A stretch of 45,375 nt of DNA from an uncultured Oscillospiraceae bacterium (lineage in GTDB: Bacteria; Bacillota; Clostridia; Oscillospirales; Oscillospiraceae): contig CALXDM010000012.1 of NCBI GenBank assembly GCA_944387065.1, forward strand, positions 1 through 45,375, written 5' to 3'. The notes under the pieces were generated by a model. It was given only the letters and a program-made list of their open reading frames with translations, made no database searches and had not been told where the DNA came from. Positions within the stretch are counted from its first letter, which is position 1. Each line of letters opens with the position of its first letter. This document shows positions 1 through 10,200 of this stretch, piece after piece. Position numbers and translations under genes: made by a program.

Positions 1-32
1 GGTCAGCGGTTCGATCCCGCTTATCTCCACCA
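1..32 (+). tRNA. tRNA-Ala, 3' end only
   Basis: The window opens inside a tRNA gene. Visible are the T arm and loop (GGTTCGATCC flanked by GC pairs), the 3' acceptor strand ending TATCTCC, and an encoded ACCA end at 29-32. The T arm and acceptor strand match the usual bacterial alanine tRNA, whose 5' strand would read GGGGATA. The anticodon lies outside the window, so the isotype is inferred from the 3' end. A terminator follows 15 bases later, so this is the last gene of its transcript. Confidence 0.8.
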
Positions 33-47
33 TGAGAGGCACAAGTC

Positions 48-84
48 AGAAATCCGTTTCCGCAAGGAAGCGGATTTCTGTTTA
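48..84 (+). terminator. Intrinsic terminator after tRNA-Ala
   Basis: A 14-bp stem (48-61 with 66-79, one G-T pair) closes a GCAA loop and is followed by GTTT. It ends the tRNA transcript. Confidence 0.7.
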
Positions 85-153
85 TGCGGCAAAGGTTAGA
101 TGTCCAGCCACCGCTGAACTGCTCAAAACGGTCTGCCCCTCATCATAGGCGGC

Positions 154-432
154 TTGAGCCGCTTCAAACTGCTTTTGGAGTCTGCCCGTATGACTTGGAG
201 TAGGCTTTTTCGCTCCTCCATGGGAGCAGCAAGAGTAACGTCTGCCGCGTTTGAACAGATGCACAGGCTTTACAACGAGTTAGGTAATGCGGTGAAAGTG
301 GCAAGATGCATGGGCCGGAGCGTAAGCATCGTCCGCAGGCATATTAAGACGAAAGGCTGTCCTACCCTTGTTCGGCACACCACCAAAGAACTGATTAGAA
401 AAGTTGAATGGAAAGGACATTTTTTCCAATGA
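154..432 (+). pseudogene. Fragment of an HTH DNA-binding protein
   Basis: An open frame of 92 codons whose second half (from about residue 33) reads like a helix-turn-helix: an amphipathic helix around MHRLYNELGNAVKVA, then CMGRSVSIVRRHI as turn and recognition helix. The first 30 residues have no protein-like character, and no ribosome binding site precedes any of its ATGs. It sits just downstream of a tRNA gene, where integrative elements often leave remnants. I read it as the leftover of a mobile-element or recombinase-associated protein. It could instead be a short intact HTH gene starting near 259. Function is not known. Confidence 0.35.
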
Positions 433-452
433 CGAAAAAGTGTTCTCTCTTT

Positions 453-677
453 TTATACCTTTGTTTTCGGATAAGGCTGTTTCACATCTGTAAGGCCCAG
501 CAGGTAGTCAGTGCTTGTCTGGTAGAAAGAGGCTAATCTAATCAGTACATCTGTCGGAATATCCCGCTTGCCAAGTTCGTAGTGGGAGTAACTGACTTGC
601 GTACATTGAAGGTAGTCGGCAACATCCTTTTGCAATAAATCTGCGTCCTCCCTCATATCGCGTATTCTTCGATACAT
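453..677 (-). CDS. Xre-family HTH transcriptional regulator
   Basis: A 74-residue single-domain repressor of the Xre/Cro (HTH_3) family. The five-helix fold is recognisable: IRDMREDADLLQKDVADYL carries the first helices, QVSYSHYELGKRDIP the recognition helix and conserved turn, and LIRLASFYQTSTDYLLGL the typical end of the domain. I chose the ATG at 677 because AAAGGAG lies about 9 bases upstream; the longer open frame back to 734 would run through the promoter. The gene is divergent from a strong promoter at 744-772, and an 11-bp inverted repeat between them is the likely operator, so autoregulation is expected. Low GC and position near a tRNA suggest an acquired element whose partner genes are lost. 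Confidence 0.8.
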   Translation of the reverse strand: MYRRIRDMREDADLLQKDVADYLQCTQVSYSHYELGKRDIPTDVLIRLASFYQTSTDYLLGLTDVKQPYPKTKV

Positions 678-729
678 TTCTGCATAACTCCTTTCGAGGT
701 AATAGGTTTTACACAAAAAGTATAGATAA

Positions 730-765
730 AACATTTTGTTATCTTGATCGGCAAAACAAAATGTT
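730..765. promoter_or_regulatory. Palindromic operator of the Xre-type regulator
   Basis: Perfect 11-bp inverted repeat, AACATTTTGTT at 730-740 and AACAAAATGTT at 755-765, with centres 25 bp apart. The right arm sits in the spacer of the rightward promoter; the left arm covers the leftward promoter upstream of a TATACT on the minus strand. Dimeric Xre repressors bind such sites. That the neighbouring regulator binds here is inferred from position. Confidence 0.6.
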
Positions 766-772
766 ATATACT
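744..772 (+). promoter_or_regulatory. Sigma-A type promoter, rightward
   Basis: TTGATC (744-749), 17-bp spacer, TATACT (767-772). The spacer contains the right arm of the 11-bp palindrome, so it should be repressible. No intact gene follows within 480 bp, suggesting the controlled gene has been lost. Confidence 0.6.
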
Positions 773-1217
773 GGTGATATTAAATCAGAAGGGGGATGAC
801 ACTCCTTGTTTAGGGATGTGATGTAGAGAAGAAGCTTAAAACATTAGTCATGGTCGTTCTATGCTATGGTGTTCTTTCTGTGATCCTTTTTAGTGTGGCT
901 GAATTTGCAAAAGAGTTTACGACTTCCGATGTGTTTGTAGAGTGGGAAAGACTTGTCGTGGCATGGTGGCATGTACGTGTATAGATATATGCTTTGAAAA
1001 TGGGTATGCCGCTCAAGGGGACGTCTCCTTTTTTTGTGCCCTGAGCTGGGACATAGCCTAAACCGGGTTTTGCGGGACGAATGAAAGGCCCTTTTATCGG
1101 CAGTATGGGTGGGATGAAATTTCATGTCACACGGCTCCTTTCCGTAGCCGGTACTATCCTATGTGGCCGCAAAGGCCGGGGTGTACTGCGGGGTGAAGCA
1201 GGGCGCAGTCTATTTGT
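773..1217. other. Gene-free stretch downstream of the repressible promoter
   Basis: About 450 bp of mixed composition. Short frames exist on both strands (for example minus 859-1125) but have no ribosome binding site, no family-like sequence and odd composition. I see no RNA gene. It probably contains the 5' region of the DUF421 transcript and remnants of the regulator's former target. Confidence 0.4.
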
Positions 1218-1246
1218 GTATGCCTGCTGGCATTTGGGCCAGAATA
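1218..1246 (+). promoter_or_regulatory. Possible sporulation-type (sigma-G-like) promoter
   Basis: GTATG (1218-1222) and CAGAATA (1240-1246), 17 bp apart, resemble the forespore sigma-G pattern GHATR-N17/18-CATWHTA, with 5 of 7 matches in the -10. It lies 21 bp before the DUF421 start. DUF421 proteins occur in spore-membrane clusters, which makes forespore expression plausible. The match is weak, and no sigma-A promoter was found nearby. Confidence 0.25.
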
Positions 1247-1267
1247 TAGGGGAAGGGGGGTTGACGT

Positions 1268-1954
1268 ATGAACTTTCTGGCACTTTGCCTGACCACGCTG
1301 GCGTCATTTGGCGCGCTATTTCTGGTGGCCAAGTTCATTGGACACAAACAAATTGCCCAACTGGATTTTTTTGATTATATTACGGGAATTACCATTGGAT
1401 CCATTGCGGCCGAAATGGCCACAGAGTTAGAGGAACCCTGGAAGCCGTTTACCGCCATGGTGATATACGGTGGTGTAACGCTGCTGCTGAGCGTCATTTC
1501 CAATCAATTTCCGAGAACACGCAAGTACCTCAACGGCACACCCACCATTCTCATGGATCAAGGGAAGCTGTACCGTGAAAATCTAAAAAAGGCCAAGCTG
1601 GATCTGAGCGAGTTCATGGTGATGTGCAGACAGCAAGGATACTTTGACCTGACGAGCATCCAAACCGCTGTTTTTGAATATAATGGGAGACTGACAATCC
1701 TTCCGGTAAGCAGCCAGCGCCCTGCCACGCCCAACGATATGAATTTGGCCCCGGAACAGGAATTGCTGTTCACAGAAATCATCATGGATGGCCGGATCCT
1801 GGAGGACAACCTGAAACGCATGGGACTGGATTTGACCTGGCTGGATAAGCAGCTAAAGCAGCAGCACATTCACTCTCCGCAGGATGTTTTTCTGGCGCTC
1901 TGCGATCGGAACCTGAAATTTGTGCTTTATGGAAAAAGCGACAACAAGGATTAA
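1268..1954 (+). CDS. DUF421 (YetF-like) membrane protein
   Basis: 228 residues. Three hydrophobic segments near the N terminus (about 1-24, 36-52 and 62-80) form the DUF421 membrane domain, including LDFFDYITGITIGSIAAEMA, the family's most conserved stretch. The cytoplasmic half contains GTPTILMDQGKLYRENLKKA and LDLSEFMVMCRQQGYFDL, typical of YetF/YdfR/YkjA proteins. The start is supported by a GGGGGG-type ribosome binding site 7-8 bp upstream. DUF421 proteins are of unknown biochemical role; several occur with SpoVA/DUF1657 genes in spore heat-resistance clusters. A small DUF6774-like gene follows. Family assignment is firm, function is not. Confidence 0.9.
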   Translation: MNFLALCLTTLASFGALFLVAKFIGHKQIAQLDFFDYITGITIGSIAAEMATELEEPWKPFTAMVIYGGVTLLLSVISNQFPRTRKYLNGTPTILMDQGKLYRENLKKAKLDLSEFMVMCRQQGYFDLTSIQTAVFEYNGRLTILPVSSQRPATPNDMNLAPEQELLFTEIIMDGRILEDNLKRMGLDLTWLDKQLKQQHIHSPQDVFLALCDRNLKFVLYGKSDNKD

Positions 1955-2043
1955 CGCCCAGACGTTGAAATCGTGATGAAAGCGGCGGTAAGGGTGCACA
2001 TTTTGGCCCTATATCCAATATAAATGGTATGGAGGTGGGGCTC

Positions 2044-2211
2044 GTGAATTCGTGTGAACTGACAGCTTCCATTACTGCCCTGGCCAATGCGCTTGCTTGC
2101 AAGCTGACCGAGGATGAGCTGAACCTGCTGGGCGTGACGCTGACGCAGCTTGCCGATACGCTTTTCACCATTGCGACGCAAAGAAGCATTTGCAACCGGA
2201 ATAGGAAATAG
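2044..2211 (+). CDS. Small DUF6774-like protein
   Basis: 55 residues. The core CELTASITALANALACKL followed by LTEDELNLLGVTLTQLADTL resembles short Clostridia proteins annotated as DUF6774, which have a paired helical motif with conserved Cys-Glu and Leu-Gly. The GTG at 2044 is preferred over the ATG at 2029, because GGAGGTG at 2030-2036 lies 7-8 bp upstream of it and would be inside the longer version. It follows the DUF421 gene by about 90 bp on the same strand and may be co-transcribed. Soluble and small; function unknown. The family name is recalled from similar sequences and unchecked. Confidence 0.65.
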   Translation: MNSCELTASITALANALACKLTEDELNLLGVTLTQLADTLFTIATQRSICNRNRK

Positions 2212-3545
2212 AGATTCCGGTAAGGGGGTACGGGACCTGAGGCTGCTATAGAGAAGTGGAACGGCTATGTTGAGCCGGGTCGACGGGGAAGCTGCAGGGG
2301 GGACAGGGCGGCGCTGAGTGGGCTTCTTCCAACCCGGTTGCTGGCCGCGGGCTTTCTTTGCCGAGGATGAATATTCCCCCATAGGAGACGCAAAACCTTT
2401 TGGATGAAGCGGACCGCAGGGGGATACACTGCCATGGGTACCTCGCAGGATATGGACTTTGGCAGGAGCGGGCCTGCAGCAGATGATGAGGGCCGTGAAA
2501 GGTGGACTGGCCCAAGCTGTCCATTCAGAGCGGGTCCGCTTGTGCTCACATGGCATCTTTATTGTGGCTGGTTCATATTGTTGAGAATGACGAGGGACTC
2601 ATCAGCCGAAAGGGCAATGCCCTTGTGGTTCAAAAAGATAGTACGAATGAGACGTTGTATTTAGACATTTTTTGAGGTTTGGCGATCCATATAGGGGTGT
2701 TTTTGGCTGGAGTGACATCTCCTCCTGTTTGCACCTTCCAGAACGGATAAAGCGGGAGAAGAGAAGGCGAAAACTAGTATTGACGAAGGTTTGCGGGATT
2801 GAATAAGGGACAAAGCAAGGGGAGAAACAGTCTGGGGCAGCAGTGGAGAGCCCGTTTTTTTTGAACCTTAGCAGAGCAGTGCGGATTGGTTGGACCACGA
2901 CCATGTGAATGCGTTTAAGCGTCATTACTTTAGTGCTGTGACTGGTATCACGAACACACCGCCCGGTCTCTGATAGAAGGTATTGGCCACGCAGAGCAGT
3001 TTGTGCTTGTTTAAGAACAGAGGATATTTGAGCGAGTGATGAAAACTTCTACTCTCTGCGTATCTGAATTAGTCAAACACATCCCTCCAAGTCCAAGGGG
3101 GCAGTGCGACTATTTATGGGAAGCGCTCCGCCCGACCTGAAGCACTTTTTTGCGCACCCCTCGCATCTTCGGGCGTGTAATCCTGTTAATGCTTAGAGAG
3201 GATAAAATCTGCCCAAGGCTGACGGGGGGATTCGTGAGTAACTAGACTGGGATTGTCAGTGGTAATCATATCGTGTGCGAAGGGGATGGCGTGGTTTTAG
3301 TTCCTGGAGTGGGATTAATCAACTTCCACCCCCTAAATGGAGTTCTAGATTAAGAATGACGGCGTCGGGTAGATAGCTTTGAATGAGCGTGAGAGTCTCC
3401 ACAGAACTGTCCGTAATACCTATCAAAAGGACAGTCATCCAGCAAGTCCGCAAATTGAGTGGTTCAGGTGTAAAGGGGCTGATCGTTCTCCGGAAATAGA
3501 ATGCTCAACTCTCCGTCTATTGTGAATCCCTCAAAATTTCCGGGG
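2212..3545. other. AT-richer region with no convincing gene
   Basis: About 1.3 kb in which the longest frames (plus 2404-2664, minus 2602-2925, minus 1951-2556) lack ribosome binding sites, family-like motifs and a consistent codon pattern. Short protein-like fragments appear in changing frames around 2440-2675, for example a frame ending NETLYLDIF near 2668. This would fit an eroded gene with frameshifts, but I cannot name a family. No tRNA, hairpin-T-tract terminator or inverted-repeat-bounded element stands out. Confidence 0.4.
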
Positions 3546-3667
3546 ACAAGTATGGAGATACCAAGTATAGTCTGCTCCTAAATAAAATACAACAATTTCC
3601 AACAAAACAAGTATGGAGATACCAAGTATAGTCTGCTCCTAAATAAAATACAACAATTTCCAACAAA
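3546..3667. repeat. 61-bp perfect tandem duplication
   Basis: Two adjacent identical units, 3546-3606 and 3607-3667, each beginning ACAAGTATGGAGATACC and ending CAATTTCCAACAAA. The bases that follow (AAATATGGACAAA) resemble the start of a degenerate third unit. Within each unit CAAGTAT occurs twice. It is AT-rich and ends 22 bp before the putative promoter of the first giant surface-protein gene. Confidence 0.9.
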
Positions 3668-3689
3668 AAATATGGACAAAAAGAAATCC

Positions 3690-3717
3690 TTGAATCGTGG
3701 TGAAAAGGCTATACTAT
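3690..3717 (+). promoter_or_regulatory. Candidate promoter of the first SLH protein gene
   Basis: TTGAAT (3690-3695), 16-bp spacer, TACTAT (3712-3717), just downstream of the 61-bp duplication. TATACT two bases earlier is an alternative -10 with a short spacer. If used, the transcript has a leader of about 490 bases. Confidence 0.4.
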
Positions 3718-4218
3718 TATACAACTATGCAACAAAGTTTAAATGTATTTGATACAAAGATTTGCTTTGTGGAATCTTCTGTTACAATGGCAATCAAGAA
3801 AGATGTCGAGCTGGTTTGCCCACGCCTCTTCACCGGGGCGGAAGCCGCCCGCTGTGGGCCGCCGGATAGCGGTTACGGTGGGACTGGAGCGGGGTCGCCG
3901 CCGTTTGTGAGAGGGGGTATGGATATGCCAGGAGCCGGACTTCCAAACCATCATCAGAGCAGCGCGTGGGTCAGACCCGACAGCGACGCATTGTGTAGGT
4001 CGTCTTCCCGCCGCCGGCGTGGCCGGAGGGGGATGGCGGCCAGGAGGGCAAAGCGATGTGAGACGGAACAGCCTGATACCAGTTGACCCGGACGGGTAAA
4101 CCCCTGAGGGCACGGCCCGGGCAGATGAGAGTGGACGAGGATCTAAGTGGCGCGGTGTACGCGGGAGGCGGGCCTGGGCCACATGTAAGTATGACTTCAT
4201 TGGAGGGATACGAAACCT
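3718..4218. other. Long untranslated leader of the first SLH gene
   Basis: About 500 bp between the candidate promoter and the giant gene, shifting abruptly from AT-rich to GC-rich near 3830. It has several GC-rich inverted stretches but no T-tract terminator and no riboswitch class I can recognise. Frames here (plus 3697-4086, plus 4083-4403) lack credible starts. GGAGGG at 4202-4207 is the ribosome binding site of the downstream gene. Confidence 0.35.
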
Positions 4219-7200
4219 ATGACGAGGAACAGACGTTTTACGCGCCTTGTGTCGTGGCTGCTGAGCGTGTCCATGGTGGCAAGCCTGGTTGTGGTTGCCC
4301 CTGTGGTGGCCGCCGGCAGCTCTGGCAGCACAGGCAGCAAGTATCCGGCGCTGAATGCTGTCACCAACAAGACTGTGGTGACAGCGCTGGAGCAGATGAT
4401 TGACGCGGGGAGAATCCCCGATCCAGCGAACACAACTTCCGCTGCGGATGTGGCATATCTGGACTTCTCTTATAACACTGCGGTTATGGGAGCGATTCGG
4501 ATTGGGGATGAGCTTAGGGAGTTGTACCCCAATCTGGAGCGGGTGGACCTGACGGGAACCAACGTCTGGTTCGCGGATACGACTTATGTGAATGAACTGA
4601 CGGGTTCGCGTCAAGAGGCTGGCGATATCTACGTCTTGGCAGATGAGACCTTTGACGGCGGGTATCCGAATGCTGCCGGGAATGGAAGCGCCTGGGTGGA
4701 GGCGGCCGGATCCGTGGCCTATCGTCAGAGCGCGAATGATGGCAGCTTGGCGCTGCGAGATCTTCTGAACGTGCTGCACAAGCAGACGACAACTTCCAGC
4801 ACTCGTCTGGTTGAGAGTATGCTGGATTTGGATGGTGCCGGCACTGTGTCCGGTACCATTACCGTGGACGGTAGTACTTATGTGCGGAGCATTGACAGTC
4901 TGGACTATGAGTTCGACTGGGCGTTTATGAGCCAGCTGTCCATTGGCGAGCACATCTTCCACCTATCTTTTGAGGTGGCACATGTGGACTACAACCACTA
5001 CGATGAGAACTGGACTTATGGCGTCTTCCCAGCTGGGGCTGTCAGCCCGATGGCCCGGCTGGAGGTGGACGTGCCGGTGAACGTCCAGCGCGATGGCTTC
5101 CTGACGCTGGATCCCGATCAGGCTACCGCCACTTGGGGCAGCGATGTGGCGTATACCCTGGGGTATGTGACGGAGGATGGTGCGCGTACTGTGCCTCCTG
5201 GTCAGCTGAGCAACTATACGGTGACATATACCGGCAACTCGTATGTGGAATTTTCCGATCTGGCTCTGACTGCGCAGGGGCTGACCTTTAACGCCCACAT
5301 CGGGCCAAACGCCAACAGCGGTACCGTCCAGGTTTATTACGATGGTGTGTTGGTGGGGGCTGGCGAGTTGACGGTGAATCAGAATGATGCCGTCACCAGC
5401 CTGCAATTGCGGGAGTATGCCAACAATGCTGTGACCAACCTGACGACGGATACCCGTACGGAAAGCGGCGAGGTATACATTCTGGCGGGAGCTCCGATCT
5501 CTTCCCTGTCTCGGGATAATGTGCTGGGTGCGAGTGCCCCGTATGTGGATGAGACGGTCTATTTGCTGTATGACTATACTGAGATGCGGTATATCTCTCC
5601 GGAGTACGGGGACCAGGTCGTTGTGGACAATGGGACCAATGGGACCGAGCCATCCAGTGTAAGTTATAAGCTGGTGACGGTGTCTGTGCCCGATCCTAAT
5701 AACAGTAGCGCGATGGTGGATGCGCTGGGTGTTGTGTTCACCGCGAAGACGATGACAACTGGGGCTGAAAGTATCCGGGTGTGGGTGGATAACAACACCG
5801 TGGATGGCACGTTTGATGTGGCCTATGACAGGCAAGTGACGTTGGAGATCAATGTGATCACCAACGATCGAGATGCCTTGGGCTACGAGTTCTATGCTAT
5901 CCCCGGCACACTCGCGAATGGCACCAGCGGCTATCCCGAGATTGACCTCACCCAGAGTGAATTGTCGGCCAATATTGTCGCTGGCGAGTATGGTGAGCCG
6001 GTGGCCCGCTTTGTGCGCTCCGGTGCTGGGTATGCGGTGGAGACCGGATTCGATGCGCTGGAGATGGTTCAGGGGGATTCTGTGACCCTGGTGGCGGCTG
6101 CCTATTATAGTGAGGACGGCGTCCGTTGCGTGCTGGGCAGTTCGGTTGGCAGCACGTTGATCGACTGGTATGACTATGTGGCCGGAGCTGGTTTGGATGA
6201 TGTGCTTCCGGATAATAGTAGCAGTGCGGAGCTAACCGGTTTGACCGGTGTCAGCGCCCGAAAGGTGCCCAACAGCGATGCCTACACTCAGGGGCTGTAT
6301 CTGCAGGCAAATGCTGCGGCCGATACGGCGGGAGAGGGGCAGGTTGCCCTGATTGCGGCAAGTGCGTCCGTGGTTTTGCCGCTGACCATCCGGGTGATTG
6401 AAGAGGAGGTCGTGGACTTCATCTTCGTTCCCGAGGGGTATAGCCTTGGCAGTTACACGACTTATTCCGAGGCCCTGGAGGCAGAGACAGAGGCGGAATC
6501 CGGCGATTTGTATCGCCTGAACGTGCTGAACGAGGCGCTGGAGATCTCCATCGGTACCGATACGACAGTTACAGTGGTGGCCGTGACCAATCACAATACA
6601 GCTTCTGCGGACCATGAGATTCAGACTGGCGAATGGGATACGGAGATTGTAGATGCGGCTGGCCGGGTTGTCACCGCTCTGGACATGTCCACCGTCTCTT
6701 CTGGGAGTGGCTATTTCTCCTTTGATGAGGCAACGACGGTGGGCTCTCAAGAATTGCCCATTGTTGCCACTAGTGATGGTGGTTTGGCGGATGCGAATGT
6801 GGGGCAGAGCGGAGCGATTACCTTGAGCTACGGGCAGGCCACGGATACGCTGAATCTGCGTCTGGCGCCCTCTCAAATCGTGGGTATCCACCTGGTGCTT
6901 GAGGACACGTTGCATAATCTCTATACCCCCAATACTGAGGGGGGTGCCGGGGTTTTGGCTGCGGCCTATCCTGACGAAGTAGGCCAGCTACAGGCAAATA
7001 ATCTATTTCAGGTTCCTTTGGGCCGTGGGGCGCAGTCCAGGGTGTATCCTGTATATGCGTTTAGCAACGCGCAGTTCTACGGCGCAGGAGTGTCTTGGTG
7101 GGACTATGTGATTGACACCGATAATGTAGTAGTAACGTCTTCGACTGTGTCGGGCTCCTCGACGCCGGCGCTGAATCTTGCCAAGGTAGAGGGCAGGGTG

Positions 7201-10200
7201 GATCTGTATGCAGAGAATGCGGCTGTGCTGAGTGAGCAGACGTTGACCGTAGAGCTGATGAGTGGGCTACAGGGGGCGCTGACGGCCGAGGCGCTGCGGG
7301 ACGGTCACCGTCACTTTATCCAGAATGGCCTTGCGGATATTGTAGCCAATGTTCAGGTGATGGCTGCTATCGCAGTGGGTACCTCTCTGGCCTATGGGAC
7401 GACTTCCACGGTTGTGCCTATCAACGGCACGGTGAACGGCCAACAAGGTGATATCATCGACTTTGTGGCTGGTTATCTGACGAGTGATGGGGCGGCAGCT
7501 ACTGCCCCGGCGGCTGGGACTGCTGTGCCCGCCGCGGGCAACGCAACCAATAGCGGCGGATTGAATGCTCAGGTGGCGCTGGTGCAGCAAGGGGGCACTG
7601 GCAGCGTGGATGTAACGGAGTTGAGTGCCCTGCTGACGCAGCAGGGGACCGCCACCATGGTGGTAGAGTATACCTACACCATCAACGGCAAAACGGGGAG
7701 CATCCTTTTGGGTCACGCCCCTTCTGGCTCCTCCCTGTCGACGTCGATGAACGATTATACCTTTGACGTTGTGATTAGCCAGCCTGACGTGGACGGCTTC
7801 TATCTGGTAGCAACCGACGGAACAACTCAGGTAGCCAGTCAAAGCCCAGGAGACGGCAGTACCACTAACACTGATATTGTCGTGGAGTATGCGCAGAACG
7901 AGACCTATCGTCTCTACCCTGTGGCTATGGACGGGACGTTTACCCTGGATGAGACCTGGACTGATGTGCCTGCTTCCATCAGTTATGAGGACGTGGTCAG
8001 TGGGGCACATCCCTCCCTCTCCTTCCTACGTAATGCCGACTTCACTTTGCGCAGCAACGCCCTGACGTTTTCGAATGATGGGGCCATTGTGGAGTGGCAA
8101 CAGCTGGTGGATGAGAATGGGTGTATCTATTTGGAGATGACCATTCTCAGCCGAAACGAGGGCAATCCCTATACTGTGACACTTAACCCGGCACAGGTGC
8201 AGTTGAACGCCAGCAGCGCTACCCAGTATGCAGGCATTGCCACTACCAACACTTATGTGGCTGGGATCACTCACGCTCAAGACGTAGGCAATAGCAATGT
8301 GGTAGATATCGTAACCACTTCGGACAATACGACGCTGGAAGTGGGCGATACAGTGGAGATGGGGATCCAGTACGTGGTCTCTAGCGACTCTGGGAACTAC
8401 CGGGTCAATCCCACGATGTTCTCCGGCGAAACCGAGAGCGTGCTAGGTAGTGGCGCCAACCAACTCCAGGTGGCGGTGTATCGGGACAATGTACCGGTAA
8501 CTGCTGATGTGAGCTATAAGCGCGCAACGAACACACTGGAGATCAGCGGCCTGACTCCGGCTGGCACCTATGAGATCCGGTTGTGGACGATCAACAAGGA
8601 TGGTGCGACGGCTCCCATTGTGGGAGGTTATCGTTCGGTGATCATCGAAGTGAGGGCCCAGCAGCTTGGGAACCTCAGCCTCCGTTACGGACAGAGCATT
8701 GACGTACGGGCGTTGGTGGAGGAAGCGGGGATTAGCTACGAGGGTGGCCTGACCTACACCGAGCAAAGCAGTACTACCTCCTACTTGAATACAGATCGCC
8801 TGTCCATCGGCCTGGCGACGATGGAGACAAACACGGCAGGCAACACTGTGGTACATATCTATGAAGGAGCTGATCTGCTGGCTCAAGTGAATCTTACCTT
8901 GCTGTCCTCTCGCCTTGATACGACCAATAGCCGGCTGAGTATCACTACGAGTCACACCAATCAGCAATATATGTTGGCGAACGGTGATCCCATCCGTCTA
9001 GTTTGGAATCTGATCTACGTGGATAGCAGTGGGCTTAATCCCATCCTTGTCACTGCGCCGATTGACGGTTGGAGACGCCAGCAGGCTGACGACGATGGAC
9101 TGACCATTGAGTTGGATGCAAGCACCGGCTATCTGAGCGCCAACAGCGCCAATGGCACGGAGGGCATGGTAGTCTATACGGCAACCTGCAATTATGAGGA
9201 TGCCAGTCTGTCGCCGACTACAGGGACGCTTGTGGAGCGCTTCTGGGCCTATATCAGTCAGACTAGCGATCCTGATGCTCAGTTCTATACCTATTACTTC
9301 GCCAGTGATCGAACCGGAACTCAGATCCAGGATCCGTTGCAGTTGGATGCCGGTGACCCTGCCCGGAGCATCTACGCATGGTATGAGAATTGGAACAATA
9401 GTAGCAGCGGCCAGGCCCTTATCACCTCTGTCACATCGGGTGATCCCAATGTTGTGACGGCACTGGTGGAGACGGAGAACACTGGTTCTGGAGAATCATC
9501 CAGCTATCTCCGCTTGTTGCCTGTGGGCGCGGGCAGCACTACCGTGAGTGCAACGGTGCGGGCTGAAGGAGACGGAGATACCCGCACCATCACCCTGAAC
9601 GTCCAAGTGACGGATAGCCATACCCGGTACTCCGTCAGCGGTACCGTGCGGGAATCTGCGGGCAACCCGGTTTCCAACGCCACTGTCACGCTGAACGGCC
9701 AGAATTTCACGACCAATGCGAACGGCGCATATACGATCGGCAACCTGACCGCTGGAAACTATACATTGCAGGTGCAGGCGTCTGGCTATCTGCCTGTGTC
9801 TAGGCCGGTTTCGGTGATGCATAGTAACGTAACTGGCCAGGATGTGACGCTGCAGAGTGGATACGCGCTGACTGGAACCGTGGTGGACGACCGCGGCAAT
9901 GGCCTGCCGGGACTGACGGTGGATGTGGTGGATGATGCCACTGGATCCATTGTGGACACCGCGGTTACCGATGGCAGCGGCAACTTCACTGCCACTGTGG
10001 GTAATGGTAGCTATACAGTCAAGGTCTCCGGTGGCACCAGCTATGAGGATAACAACAGCACGACCGTGAGCATTTCCGGTGAGAATACGGCTGTGGGCAA
10101 CATCGTCATGACGCCCAGCAGCACCAACCCACCTGTGGGGCCGGGTGGCGGCGGTGGTGGCACCGGCGGTACCAATGTGACGGTGAGTTTTAACCTCAAC

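Noticed and set aside
3546..3667. CRISPR-like repeat array
   Set aside because: The two 61-bp units are directly adjacent with no unique spacers, and no cas genes are present.
3739..4962. Minus-strand frame of 407 codons across the surface-gene start
   Set aside because: It overlaps the signal peptide region and leader, has no start signal and is composed of antisense codons.
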